Positions 23,731-32,429 of a stretch of DNA of 41,965 nucleotides are shown piece after piece. A program made the translations under genes and the position numbers. Under the pieces are notes generated by a model that saw nothing but the letters and a program-made list of their open reading frames with translations, was not told the DNA's origin and searched no databases. Source of the DNA: CAKSQF01 sp964568425. Lineage in GTDB: Bacteria > Bacillota > Clostridia > Oscillospirales > CAG-272. Numbering within the stretch: position 1 is the first letter of the stretch; each line of letters opens with the position of its first letter. The stretch covers positions 1 through 41,965 of the forward strand of contig CAZMPO010000016.1 in the NCBI GenBank assembly GCA_964568425.1, read 5' to 3'.

Positions 23731-24357
23731 TTATTTAAGCAGACTCGAAATATCAATATCCCTGCCGCCGACATTTATGACATAATCGTTTGGCAGTGAG
23801 TCAAGATGCGTCAAAAAAGTATAATAATTCTTTTCTTTATAATCGGTCGTCGTGCAGTAGAACATTGACCCGATACTATCCGAAACAGACGACAGACTAT
23901 CGGTCGTTGTGTCCATGATCGACAGATAGTAGTCACTCGTCCCTTTGTATGCGTAGATCTTTATCCTCACTCCGTCATCGTCTCTTGAAAGAATTTCGCG
24001 AAGGTCGTACCAAAGGGTCACCTTTCTGCCATCTCCGTCGTGAGCGACTGCGGCAAATGTTGCCCTTCCGTTTTTCTTTCCTATGACGAGATCTGAGTGC
24101 TTGCCTTCAACGACAGTATTCACATCGCCGCCGTGAACATATTTGTATGCAGCGACACTGTCGGGAAATTCGACAAAAAGATTTTCGATCGGCAGGAAAA
24201 CGGATGCAGTCGAAAGCAGTGCTAAACATGTCAAAAAAGCGGCGATAGTCTTTATTTTTTTCGTCTTCAACGACGGCTCTTTTATCTTTATACAAATAAT
24301 AGTAACACCTATCGCGGCAATTATAAATGTTACCGCAATTCTTATATAAGCAAACAC
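23731..24357 (-). CDS. Hypothetical membrane protein
   Basis: A 208-residue protein with two hydrophobic segments near the N-terminus (about 4-24 and 36-56) around a short basic cytoplasmic loop (KIKEPSLKTKKIK). A soluble, presumably extracellular domain of about 150 residues follows (FVEFPDSVAAYKYVHGGDVNTVVEG, then KVTLWYDLREI). No enzyme motif is recognised. The start is GTG at 24357, with GGGAGGTGATC just upstream, 16 nt beyond the tex stop, so it is co-transcribed with tex. Confidence 0.7.
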   Translation of the reverse strand: MFAYIRIAVTFIIAAIGVTIICIKIKEPSLKTKKIKTIAAFLTCLALLSTASVFLPIENLFVEFPDSVAAYKYVHGGDVNTVVEGKHSDLVIGKKNGRATFAAVAHDGDGRKVTLWYDLREILSRDDDGVRIKIYAYKGTSDYYLSIMDTTTDSLSSVSDSIGSMFYCTTTDYKEKNYYTFLTHLDSLPNDYVINVGGRDIDISSLLK

Positions 24358-24372
24358 AAGATCACCTCCCGA

Positions 24373-26535
24373 TCACTGCTTTTTGTTCTTTTCAGCCCTC
24401 ATCGAAAGACCGATCCTGCCCTTTGGGACATCGACCGATATTACACGAACATTTACGATGTCGCCGACCTTTACAACATCCAAGGGGTGATTTACACGTC
24501 TGTCGGCCAGCTGAGAAATATGCACAAGTCCGTCCTGATGAACACCTATATCGACAAAAGCACCGAAATCTATAACGTTTCTAACCGTGCCCTTAAGCTC
24601 CATACCGACCTTCAAGCTCTCGATTCCCATGACATCTGTACGAAGAAGGGGAGGGGGCAGTTCGTCCCTCGGATCGCGTCCGGGTTTTGACAGTTCTTTA
24701 ACAATATCTGCAAAAGTCGGTCCACCGACTCCAAGTCTCTCGGCAAGCACACCTGCGCCGATCTCGTTGATCCGAGCGGCAAGCAGATCAGCAGGAATGG
24801 GCGTACCGTCTTTCGGGATATCTATACCGACCTCGGCAAGCAGTCCCTTTGCCGCCTCATAGCTCTCGGGGTGAACGCCTGTGCGGTCGAGATAGTTCTT
24901 ACTTTCAGAAACTCGAAGAAATCCGGCACACTGCTCGAACGCCTTAGGTCCGAGTTTGGGGACTTTTTTCAGTTCTGCACGGGATGAAAATGCACCGTTT
25001 GTTTCGCGATAGGTAACGATATTGGCGGCAACAGTCTGGCTAATACCCGATATTCTGCGAAGCAACGACGGAGATGCGGTGTTAAGATCAACGCCGACAG
25101 AGTTTACACAATCCTCGACGACGCCGTCAAGAGCGTCCGATAGTTTGTTTTGAGGAAGATCGTGCTGATACTGCCCTACACCGATCGACTTCGGGTCTAT
25201 CTTTACAAGCTCCGAAAGCGGGTCTTGCATTCTGCGAGCGATCGAGATAGCCGAGCGGATGTTGACATCGTACTCGGGAAATTCCTTTGCCGCAAGAGCA
25301 GATGCCGAATAGACAGATGCGCCTGCCTCGCTGACGACCATGTATGATGTTCCCGGAAATTCTTTTACCATGTCGGCGGCAAAGATTTCTGTCTCGTGCG
25401 ACGCAGTGCCGTTTCCGACTGCTATCACCTGAACGTCATATTTCTTCATCCAAGCCCTGACAGCACTCTTTGCCTGTTCTACCCTCTTGAACTCAGGCAC
25501 AGGGTTGATCACACCCGTATCAAGCACCTTTCCCGTTTCATCGACAACTGCGCACTTGCATCCCATCCTGTATCCCGGGTCAAGACCGAGGACTATTTTA
25601 CCCTTGACGGGCGGTTGCATGAGAAGTTGGCGAAGATTGGACGAGAAGACCTTGATTGCCGAGTCGGACGCCGTGTCTGTAAGCTCGTTTCGGATATCGC
25701 GCTCGATCGACGGGAAGATCAGTCGGTCATACGCATCCTCTGCGGCACCCAAAACGAATATTGAGGCGGCGGATGTTCCCTTTATATGCAGTGATGAAAT
25801 TATGTTCAGTGCCTTTTCACGATCAAATTCGATGGCAACCTTGAGAAAATCCTCGCGCTCGCCTCTGTTTATCGCAAGTGTTTGGTATCCCTGTATCTTG
25901 GTGATAGGTGATGTAAAACTTCGATAAGTCTCATAAACGCCGAGGTCATCGGCAGAGCCGTTTGCCGTCAATTTGCCGTTCATAAAACAGACATAGCGCA
26001 CTCTTCCGCGAACATTGGCATCGTCGGATATCATCTCGGCGATAATGTCAGATGCGCCCGCAAGTGCGTCGTCCGGGGTCTCAACGCCAAGCTCGGCATT
26101 TACATAGTCAAGCGCGAGCGTCTCAAGCGGCGGCATGTTCTTTTCCTGAGAATAGATCGTCTCGGCAAGAGGAGAAAGTCCCTTTGCCTTTGCGACAGAC
26201 GCACGCGTCTTTCTTTTGGGTCGGAACGGGCGATAGATATCCTCAAGGGCTGTGAGCGTGCGCGCGCTCTCGAGTGCGGCGGCGATCTCATCGGTCATCG
26301 CGCCCTGTTCGGTTATAGCGTTTGTGATCTTTTCTCTTGTCTCCTCAAAGCTTCTGAGATATCCGAGTCTTTCGTCAAATTCACGAAGGATCTGATCGTC
26401 GAGTGAGCCTGTCATTTCTTTGCGGTATCTTGCAATAAAAGGGATCGTGTTTCCCTCATCGATCAGCTCGATTATATTGTCAACGATCTTTTCAGAGAGT
26501 TTAAACTCTTCCCTGAGCGTTTTTCTTATATCCAT
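24373..26535 (-). CDS. tex: Tex family RNA-binding transcription accessory protein
   Basis: A 720-residue nucleic-acid-binding protein of the Tex/YhgF family, linked to transcription and RNA surveillance. An N-terminal helical region (IPFIARYRKEMTGSLDD) is followed by a YqgF RNase H-like domain beginning GLDPGYRMGCKCAVVD (about 325). Then come helix-hairpin-helix motifs (NTASPSLLRRISGIS, FSSRAELKKVPKLGPKAFEQ) and a C-terminal S1 domain (about 640-715: VGMELKGTVRNVIDFGAFVDIG, DGLVHISQLA). Length is typical. SD AAGGAGAT lies before ATG. It follows the MATE gene by 14 nt, so they share a transcript. Confidence 0.96.
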   Translation of the reverse strand: MDIRKTLREEFKLSEKIVDNIIELIDEGNTIPFIARYRKEMTGSLDDQILREFDERLGYLRSFEETREKITNAITEQGAMTDEIAAALESARTLTALEDIYRPFRPKRKTRASVAKAKGLSPLAETIYSQEKNMPPLETLALDYVNAELGVETPDDALAGASDIIAEMISDDANVRGRVRYVCFMNGKLTANGSADDLGVYETYRSFTSPITKIQGYQTLAINRGEREDFLKVAIEFDREKALNIISSLHIKGTSAASIFVLGAAEDAYDRLIFPSIERDIRNELTDTASDSAIKVFSSNLRQLLMQPPVKGKIVLGLDPGYRMGCKCAVVDETGKVLDTGVINPVPEFKRVEQAKSAVRAWMKKYDVQVIAVGNGTASHETEIFAADMVKEFPGTSYMVVSEAGASVYSASALAAKEFPEYDVNIRSAISIARRMQDPLSELVKIDPKSIGVGQYQHDLPQNKLSDALDGVVEDCVNSVGVDLNTASPSLLRRISGISQTVAANIVTYRETNGAFSSRAELKKVPKLGPKAFEQCAGFLRVSESKNYLDRTGVHPESYEAAKGLLAEVGIDIPKDGTPIPADLLAARINEIGAGVLAERLGVGGPTFADIVKELSKPGRDPRDELPPPLLRTDVMGIESLKVGMELKGTVRNVIDFGAFVDIGVHQDGLVHISQLADRRVNHPLDVVKVGDIVNVRVISVDVPKGRIGLSMRAEKNKKQ

Positions 26536-26549
26536 TTTTGATATCTCCT

Positions 26550-27977
26550 TTATTTAACCGCAATTTCTGCATTTTCCGACGCACGATGCTCGGCGAATTG
26601 TCGCATTATATTGTTTTTAACTATTATGAAGCAGACAAACAGCGCAATGCATGTAAGTATCCATGAAATCGGATAACAAAGATAGAGCATGCGGAGCTTT
26701 TCGGTCTCTTCGGTAAAATTCACCCATTTATATACGGTATTGATCCACAAGACCCTGATTCCGCACGCGCCGAGCATTGATATGATCATCGGCGAGACCG
26801 AATTTCCGAGTCCGCGTATCGAACCTGTCAGCGAATCCATGATTCCGCAGAAAAAATACGTCGTTGCGATAACACCCATTCTTACAAGCCCATAGTCAAT
26901 TGCCTTTGGGTTTTCGGTACAGTAAAGCGAAAGAAGGCTGTGATTGAATGTAAGTGCAATCGCGCCGAGTATAACTCCGGTAAGTGCAGCCATGCCTGCC
27001 GAAAGAAGCATGACCTTCTTTATTCTCTCCGGCTTCCCGGCACCTATATTCTGTCCCGTAAAGGTCAGTGCGGAATGATAGAACGAGTTCATCGAGATAT
27101 AGATAAAGCCCTCTATATTGCTTGACGCGGTGTTTCCTGCCATAACGACCTTTCCAAAATCATTGATCGATGACTGAATAACGACATTTGACAGCGAGAA
27201 GACCGAGCCCTGAAGACCTGCGGGGATCCCGATGCGAACCATGTTCATAAACTGTTTTTTGTTGATTTTAAGCTTAGATATCTCGAGTCTGAAATTTTCT
27301 TTCGATCTTACAAGGAAAACAACGACAAGGACGGCGGCGATCGCTTGAGAAATAACCGTCGCATATGCAACGCCGTCAACATCCATGCCGAGAACGATCA
27401 CGAAAAAAAGATTGAGGACAACATTGATAGCACCTGATATTGACAAAAAGACGAGCGGATGGCGTGTGTCGCCTACCGAACGCAAGATCGCGGCGCCGAA
27501 GTTGTAAAGCATCATAACAGGCGTGCCGGCAAAATAGATCTTCAAATAAAGCGTAGCTTGGTCAATAACATCCTCAGGGTTGCCCATCCATGTCAAAAAT
27601 GTTCTCGAACCGACAAATCCGATAATTCCAAAGATGACACCGCCGATAACACTGACGCATATAGCGGTATGTACGACCTCCGACAGCGTTTTGTCATCTC
27701 GTGCTCCGTATGCCTGCGCGGCGCAGACCGACGCACCGACCGACAGACCAGCAAGCAGATTGACGATAAGATTTATAAGCGCACCTGTCGAACCGACTGC
27801 CGCAAGTGCCGCATCTCCCGAAAATTGTCCTACAACAATAACATCGGCGGCATTAAAGAGAAGTTGCAGTATACCCGTCGCAACTATCGGCAGGGTGTAA
27901 ATAAGCATTTTTATCGGCAGAGGGCGTGGGTCGCCGACAACATCAAATGTTGCGCTGGCTGTTTTACGTTTTTGCAT
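26550..27977 (-). CDS. MATE family multidrug/Na+ antiporter
   Basis: A 475-residue inner-membrane protein with about twelve transmembrane helices in two six-helix halves. The first half starts PIKMLIYTLPIVATGILQLLFNAADVIVVGQFSG, then VGSTGALINLIVN and LSVGASVCAAQAYGA, all typical of the DinF/NorM-like MATE group. The second half begins around MNMVRIGIPAGLQGSVFSLSNVVIQ. MATE carriers export cationic compounds or metabolites with Na+ or H+. The substrate cannot be read from sequence. SD AAAGGATGATC is about 12 nt upstream. It lies 17 nt after gluQ. Confidence 0.92.
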   Translation of the reverse strand: MQKRKTASATFDVVGDPRPLPIKMLIYTLPIVATGILQLLFNAADVIVVGQFSGDAALAAVGSTGALINLIVNLLAGLSVGASVCAAQAYGARDDKTLSEVVHTAICVSVIGGVIFGIIGFVGSRTFLTWMGNPEDVIDQATLYLKIYFAGTPVMMLYNFGAAILRSVGDTRHPLVFLSISGAINVVLNLFFVIVLGMDVDGVAYATVISQAIAAVLVVVFLVRSKENFRLEISKLKINKKQFMNMVRIGIPAGLQGSVFSLSNVVIQSSINDFGKVVMAGNTASSNIEGFIYISMNSFYHSALTFTGQNIGAGKPERIKKVMLLSAGMAALTGVILGAIALTFNHSLLSLYCTENPKAIDYGLVRMGVIATTYFFCGIMDSLTGSIRGLGNSVSPMIISMLGACGIRVLWINTVYKWVNFTEETEKLRMLYLCYPISWILTCIALFVCFIIVKNNIMRQFAEHRASENAEIAVK

Positions 27978-27994
27978 AAAGTGAGATCATCCTT

Positions 27995-28975
27995 TCATTG
28001 GCGGTAAAAACCGTCGGGTAATACAAGACGAATATCGTCTTTTGGTATTTTATCAAGAGAATATATATACAAAAGATCAGAAAGTTCTATTGGTTCGGGG
28101 CGGTCGATAAGACCGAGCGATGCCGAAATAATTCCGAGTATCGGTTCGGGAGTTTTATATTTCTTTCGCAAAGCTCCCATATCAAGATCAAGATCGCGTT
28201 TAGATAGCCGTCTTCCCTGTTGATCCGTTAAAAGCGGAATATGGATATAGTTGTGCGGAGGTTTAAGTCCGAGCATCCTTGCAAGCCAGAGCTGACGAGG
28301 AGTCGATGACAGCAGATCGCGCCCCCGACAGACCTCGGTTACGCCCGACAGACAATCGTCAACGATCACCGCGAGTTGATAGGCAAAAACTCCGTCGGCG
28401 CGTCTGACAATAAAATCTCCGCAGTCGCGCTTCAAATTTTCGCTGTAATATCCGCACAAAAGATCGTGAAAGCCGACATCAAGATCGGGCACATGTACTC
28501 TTAATGAGTGTGGTCGATCGCTTGGAAGAGGAACTCCCGACAAAAAATGTTGATAGCACTTGCCGCTATAGACATAACTGCCGTCCGACGCGTGAGGTGC
28601 TCTATCGGCGTGAAGTTCAGCACGCGAACACGAGCAGGGATAGATCAGTCCGGCATCTCTGAGTTTTTCAAGCTCATACTGATAGACACTCGATCTTGCA
28701 GATTGCCACGACGATCTGTCGTAGCCGCCATCAAAAGTCAGACCGAGAAAGTTCAGATCATCGATCAGGGCGACGGTATTTTCTTCCCATGCACACCTGT
28801 AGGCGTCAAGATCTTCGATCCTCAGCAGTACCGATCCGCCGACCGAGCGAGCAGACAACCACGAAACGAGTGCACACATAATATTCCCGAGATGCATTCT
28901 GCCGCTCGGTGTCGGTGCGAAACGCCCAACGATGTTATTATCAGACAGCAGATCCACCCCCAAACGCTTTTTCAT
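27995..28975 (-). CDS. gluQ: Glutamyl-Q tRNA(Asp) synthetase-like protein
   Basis: A 326-residue GluRS paralogue lacking the anticodon-binding half. It activates glutamate and attaches it to queuosine in tRNA-Asp. It has the class I HIGH-like site GRFAPTPSGRMHLGN, RIEDLDAYR, a Zn site with CSCSRAEL and a later GKC, the substrate region GVFAYQLAVIVDD, LLSSTPRQLWLARMLG, and KMSKS-like RRLSKRD. ATG at 28975 is used. A GTG at 28990 would sit in the promoter. The promoter -10 ends 5 nt before this ATG, so the mRNA may be leaderless. A non-queuosine glutamylation role cannot be excluded. Confidence 0.88.
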   Translation of the reverse strand: MKKRLGVDLLSDNNIVGRFAPTPSGRMHLGNIMCALVSWLSARSVGGSVLLRIEDLDAYRCAWEENTVALIDDLNFLGLTFDGGYDRSSWQSARSSVYQYELEKLRDAGLIYPCSCSRAELHADRAPHASDGSYVYSGKCYQHFLSGVPLPSDRPHSLRVHVPDLDVGFHDLLCGYYSENLKRDCGDFIVRRADGVFAYQLAVIVDDCLSGVTEVCRGRDLLSSTPRQLWLARMLGLKPPHNYIHIPLLTDQQGRRLSKRDLDLDMGALRKKYKTPEPILGIISASLGLIDRPEPIELSDLLYIYSLDKIPKDDIRLVLPDGFYRQ

Positions 28976-28980
28976 GTCAT

Positions 28981-29009
28981 ATTCTATCACAATGTTTATA
29001 AAATGTCAA
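28981..29009 (-). promoter_or_regulatory. Promoter of gluQ
   Basis: On the minus strand: TTGACA (29009-29004), a 17-bp spacer and TAGAAT (28986-28981) with TGA as extended -10. The expected start of transcription coincides with the gluQ ATG at 28975. Confidence 0.8.
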
Positions 29010-29056
29010 GTACTTTTATGTGCAATTGTCGACAAAGCAGGGCTTTACGACCCAAA

Positions 29057-29079
29057 GGCAGAGCCGCGGGTGCTCTGCC
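29057..29079 (-). terminator. Hairpin after pcrA
   Basis: GGCAGAGC pairs with GCTCTGCC (8 bp, 7-nt loop) shortly after the pcrA stop and before the gluQ promoter. On the minus strand only TTT follows, so it is a weak or factor-aided terminator. Confidence 0.5.
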
Positions 29080-29092
29080 AAGGTTTCGATCA

Positions 29093-31510
29093 TCAATTAT
29101 AATCGGCTTTTTTGAGTTTTGCGTATGTAGCCATGAGCTTTTTTGTTCCGAAGCTGTCAAAAGCTATCTCGTAAAGCGTATCAGTCGACATAGGTCTTAC
29201 CGAAAGCACCGTTCCGTTTCCGAATGTCGGATGAACGACAACATCACCGATCTCGAAGCGTTCGATCGCCGTCTTTGGTTTCATATCAAAAACTGTCTTT
29301 TCGTGGATGACCTCAGATGCCGTGCGTTTGGGCTTGACACCGGGTATCTGGAAATTCGAATTTGATTTGACCTTTTCCACAGTTGTGTCAACTATGAGTT
29401 TATTCGGTATCTCCCCGATAAACTGCGAGACGGGGTTATACTGTGTCCTGCCGAAAAGCATACGCTCTTTTGTATATGTCAAGTAGAGCTTTTCTTTCGC
29501 ACGGGTGATAGCAACGTATGCAAGTCGTCTTTCTTCCTCAAGCTCGTCTTTGTTAGCAAGTGCCGAGACGCCGGGGAAAATACCGTTCTCCATTCCGGGA
29601 AGGAAGACGACCGAAAATTCAAGACCTTTCGCGCTGTGTATAGTCATCATAACGACCGCGTTTGCGGCAGTATCATAGTTGTCGATATCCGAAACGAGCG
29701 CGACATCCTCAAGAAATCCGTCAAGTGTCGGCTTATCGGTAGAGCTTTCATATTCGATTGCGTTTGAAACAAGCTCCTCGACATTCTCAACACGATCGGC
29801 TTCAGCGACACCGGCACTTTTCAACATTTTTTTATAGCCCGAAAGATCAAGTGTCTTTTCAATAAGTGAAGATACCGATTCGGTCTCGGCGATCTTTCTC
29901 AGTTCAAAGATTATGTCCGCAAAAGCCGTAAGACTTGCCACAGATTTTTGAAGAGCGACATAGTTTTTGGCATTCTTTATAACATTGAACATCGAGGTCT
30001 GCTCGGTCGCGGCAATCTGCGAAACTGCGGCTATTGTAGTATTGCCGATCTTTCGTTTCGGCTCGTTGATAACTCTGCGAAGGCGGAGATCGTCATCGGG
30101 ATTGCGGACAAGTTGAAGGTAGGCAAGAACGTCCTTTATCTCCTTGCGGTCATAGAATCTCGTTCCGCCGACAACGCGATAGCTCACTCCCGATTTCGAG
30201 AGGACCTTCTCCATTGCGTTCGACTGTGCGTTCATGCGATACAAAATCGCGATATCCGACGGTTTGTACTGTCGCGATGCGCAGAGCTTCATAATAGTAT
30301 CGGCAATATATGTTGCCTCTTCGTTTTGATCGTGTGCTTTGTGAAGCTCGATAGCGTCACCGCTCTCTTGTGCGGTCCACAGCTTTTTGCCTTTTCTGCC
30401 GACATTGTTTCCGATGACTGCGTTTGCGGCATCAAGAACGGTCTGAGTTGATCTGTAGTTCTGCTCAAGCTTTATTACCTTGGCATCGGGGAAAACCTTG
30501 TCAAAATCAAGAATATTCTCGATAGTCGCGCCACGGAATTTGTAGATCGACTGATCATCATCGCCAACGACCATCAAATTGCGTCTGCCGCCCGACAAAA
30601 GCGTCGCAAGGACAAATTGCGCATGGTTTGTGTCCTGATACTCGTCGATGCACACATAGCGGAAGCGTCTTTGAAGATGCATGCGAACATCCTCCGATTT
30701 CATCAGAAGATCGACAGTCTTAACTATGATATCATCAAAATCAACAGCTCCCGCAGCTTTTAGCTTCTCCTGATAAAGCTTGTATACTTTGGCAACCTGC
30801 AATGCGCGAAAATCCTTCTTTTCGGAGGCTGACAGCTGTTCGACATAGCTCTCCGGATCGATAAGCTTGTCCTTTGCGCGGCTTATTGCGTTCAGTGCCA
30901 TCTTTGGCGGCAGAAGCTTTTCGTCGATGTTGATCTCCTTGAGGATCTGCGCAACGATCTTTTTTGAATCGTCGGTATCATATATCGTAAAATTATTGTC
31001 AAGCTTGATCGCCGAGCCGTATCTGCGAAGCAGTCTGACGCAGACCGAATGGAATGTTCCTGCCCAAATATCCTGTGCGCCGCCGTCCTCACCGAGAACC
31101 TTTTCAAGCCTTTCTTTCATTTCGCTTGCGGCTTTATTTGTGAAGGTGATCGATAGCATCGCCCACGGCGGACATTTATCGACGGCATATTCAGACAGTA
31201 TCTCGCGAATCTCATCGTTTGAAAGCGACAGGGCTGACTCGAGTCTTTCAACATCCTGCTCGGTGATATCGTCGCCGTTTTCATAATACGCGTTGCCGTA
31301 TTTAACGATAAATGCGATACGCTGTACAAGAACAGTAGTCTTGCCGCTTCCCGCACCCGCAAGAATAAGCAGAGGATCATTTACCGTAAAAACCGCCTCG
31401 CGCTGTTTATCGTTAAGAAACGAATAAAGCTTGTCAAAAAGAGCACGTTTTGCGCGCAGAAAACGCGCGGACAACTCGCTGTTTGATATATTTAATTCAT
31501 TATTTGGCAT
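29093..31510 (-). CDS. pcrA: ATP-dependent DNA helicase PcrA/UvrD
   Basis: An 805-residue superfamily 1A 3'-5' helicase for nucleotide excision repair, plasmid replication and removal of RecA or RNA polymerase. Motif Q/I: LNDKQREAVFTVNDPLLILAGAGSGKTT. Ia: TFTNKAASEMKERL. II: VCIDEYQDTN. III: VVGDDDQSIYKFRGA. IV-V: LEQNYRSTQ, TIHSAKGLEFSVVFLPG. VI: EEERRLAYVAITRAK. The C-terminal Tudor-like domain reads FEIGDVVVHPTFGNGTVLSV. ATG at 31510 is chosen because AAAGGAAAGG lies 6 nt upstream. Its 100-nt leader holds a terminator hairpin. Confidence 0.97.
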   Translation of the reverse strand: MPNNELNISNSELSARFLRAKRALFDKLYSFLNDKQREAVFTVNDPLLILAGAGSGKTTVLVQRIAFIVKYGNAYYENGDDITEQDVERLESALSLSNDEIREILSEYAVDKCPPWAMLSITFTNKAASEMKERLEKVLGEDGGAQDIWAGTFHSVCVRLLRRYGSAIKLDNNFTIYDTDDSKKIVAQILKEINIDEKLLPPKMALNAISRAKDKLIDPESYVEQLSASEKKDFRALQVAKVYKLYQEKLKAAGAVDFDDIIVKTVDLLMKSEDVRMHLQRRFRYVCIDEYQDTNHAQFVLATLLSGGRRNLMVVGDDDQSIYKFRGATIENILDFDKVFPDAKVIKLEQNYRSTQTVLDAANAVIGNNVGRKGKKLWTAQESGDAIELHKAHDQNEEATYIADTIMKLCASRQYKPSDIAILYRMNAQSNAMEKVLSKSGVSYRVVGGTRFYDRKEIKDVLAYLQLVRNPDDDLRLRRVINEPKRKIGNTTIAAVSQIAATEQTSMFNVIKNAKNYVALQKSVASLTAFADIIFELRKIAETESVSSLIEKTLDLSGYKKMLKSAGVAEADRVENVEELVSNAIEYESSTDKPTLDGFLEDVALVSDIDNYDTAANAVVMMTIHSAKGLEFSVVFLPGMENGIFPGVSALANKDELEEERRLAYVAITRAKEKLYLTYTKERMLFGRTQYNPVSQFIGEIPNKLIVDTTVEKVKSNSNFQIPGVKPKRTASEVIHEKTVFDMKPKTAIERFEIGDVVVHPTFGNGTVLSVRPMSTDTLYEIAFDSFGTKKLMATYAKLKKADYN

Positions 31511-31556
31511 AGCATACCTTTCCTTTACACAAATATACGAAGCAGAGCTAACATGC

Positions 31557-31591
31557 AAAAAAACAAGCCGTCGAACGCATTCGAACGGCTT
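31557..31591 (-). terminator. Intrinsic terminator inside the pcrA leader
   Basis: On the minus strand AAGCCGTTCGAA pairs with TTCGACGGCTT (one bulged T, TGCG loop), followed by G and seven T. It lies between the promoter at 31617-31645 and the pcrA start at 31510. It ends rluB read-through, but also any transcript started at that promoter after about 50 nt. Confidence 0.85.
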
Positions 31592-31616
31592 TTAGCTTCG
31601 GTTGGCTCACGACTAT

Positions 31617-31645
31617 ATTATACCAAAAAAATCGTCGATTGTCAA
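31617..31645 (-). promoter_or_regulatory. Promoter upstream of pcrA
   Basis: On the minus strand: TTGACA (31645-31640), a 17-bp spacer and TATAAT (31622-31617) with TGG as extended -10. A near-consensus promoter starting at about 31610. Confidence 0.88.
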
Positions 31646-31665
31646 TCTTTTTTTCGATTTTATGT

Positions 31666-32412
31666 TTAATTTTTGATACCGCAAGCATCTTTTAATGCAT
31701 CAACCTCGCCCTTGTCAAGATACCTCCACTTTCCGCGTGCGACGTCAAGCTCGATATCACCGATAGCGGTTCTGCGAAGTCGTTTAACGGTAAGTCCGCA
31801 GAACTCGCACATCTTGCGGATCTGTCTGTTTCTGCCCTCGTAAAGTATCATTTGAACGGTCGAACCATTCTCATCTCTGCTTACAAGCATACACTCGACA
31901 GGCTCAATCTTGTAACCGTCTATCTCCATCTCTGAAGAAAGAGCCTCGATATCTTTTCGTGCCAGCTGTTCGGCAATACGGACATGATATATCTTCGGCA
32001 CATGGTGCTTCGGATGCGTGAGCGCATTTGTGAGATCTCCGTCATTTGTCATGATAAGAAAGCCCTCACTGTCCATGTCGAGCCTTCCGACAGGCCAAAG
32101 TCGCTCTCCGACATCGGATACAAGCTCGGCGACCGTCTTTCTTCCCTTTTCATCCGAAAGAGTGGTAACATAGCCGGTTGGCTTGTTGAGCATAACATAT
32201 ACCTTATGTGAGCCACGTTTCTTTTCGACTTTCTTGCCTCGAAATTCAACATGATCTTTTCCCGGGCGAACCTTCATACCTATCTCTGCGAGTTCTCCGT
32301 TGACCTTGACATTTCCCGCTATAATCTCGTTTTCAGCCGCACGCCTTGAGCAAATGCCGCAATCTGACAAATACTTCTGTATTCTTATGGGTTCTTCGAT
32401 GCTTTTCTTCAT
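31666..32412 (-). CDS. rluB: 23S rRNA pseudouridine synthase RluB-like
   Basis: A 248-residue RsuA/RluB-type pseudouridine synthase. The N-terminal S4 RNA-binding domain is IRIQKYLSDCGICSRRAAE...VKVNGELAEIG. The catalytic domain has VMLNKPTGYVTTLSDEKGR and GRLDMDSEGFLIMTNDGDL, whose D is the nucleophile, then YEGRNRQIRKMCEFCGL. RluB modifies U2605 of 23S rRNA in E. coli. RsuA-like specificity is possible. In Firmicutes the gene commonly lies near scpA/scpB and the carboxypeptidase, as here. The start at 32412 lies 17 nt after the dacF-like stop. An ATG at 32433 would overlap it. SD AAAGGA is somewhat distant. Confidence 0.9.
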   Translation of the reverse strand: MKKSIEEPIRIQKYLSDCGICSRRAAENEIIAGNVKVNGELAEIGMKVRPGKDHVEFRGKKVEKKRGSHKVYVMLNKPTGYVTTLSDEKGRKTVAELVSDVGERLWPVGRLDMDSEGFLIMTNDGDLTNALTHPKHHVPKIYHVRIAEQLARKDIEALSSEMEIDGYKIEPVECMLVSRDENGSTVQMILYEGRNRQIRKMCEFCGLTVKRLRRTAIGDIELDVARGKWRYLDKGEVDALKDACGIKN

Positions 32413-32429
32413 TTGTGTTATTTTTCCTT

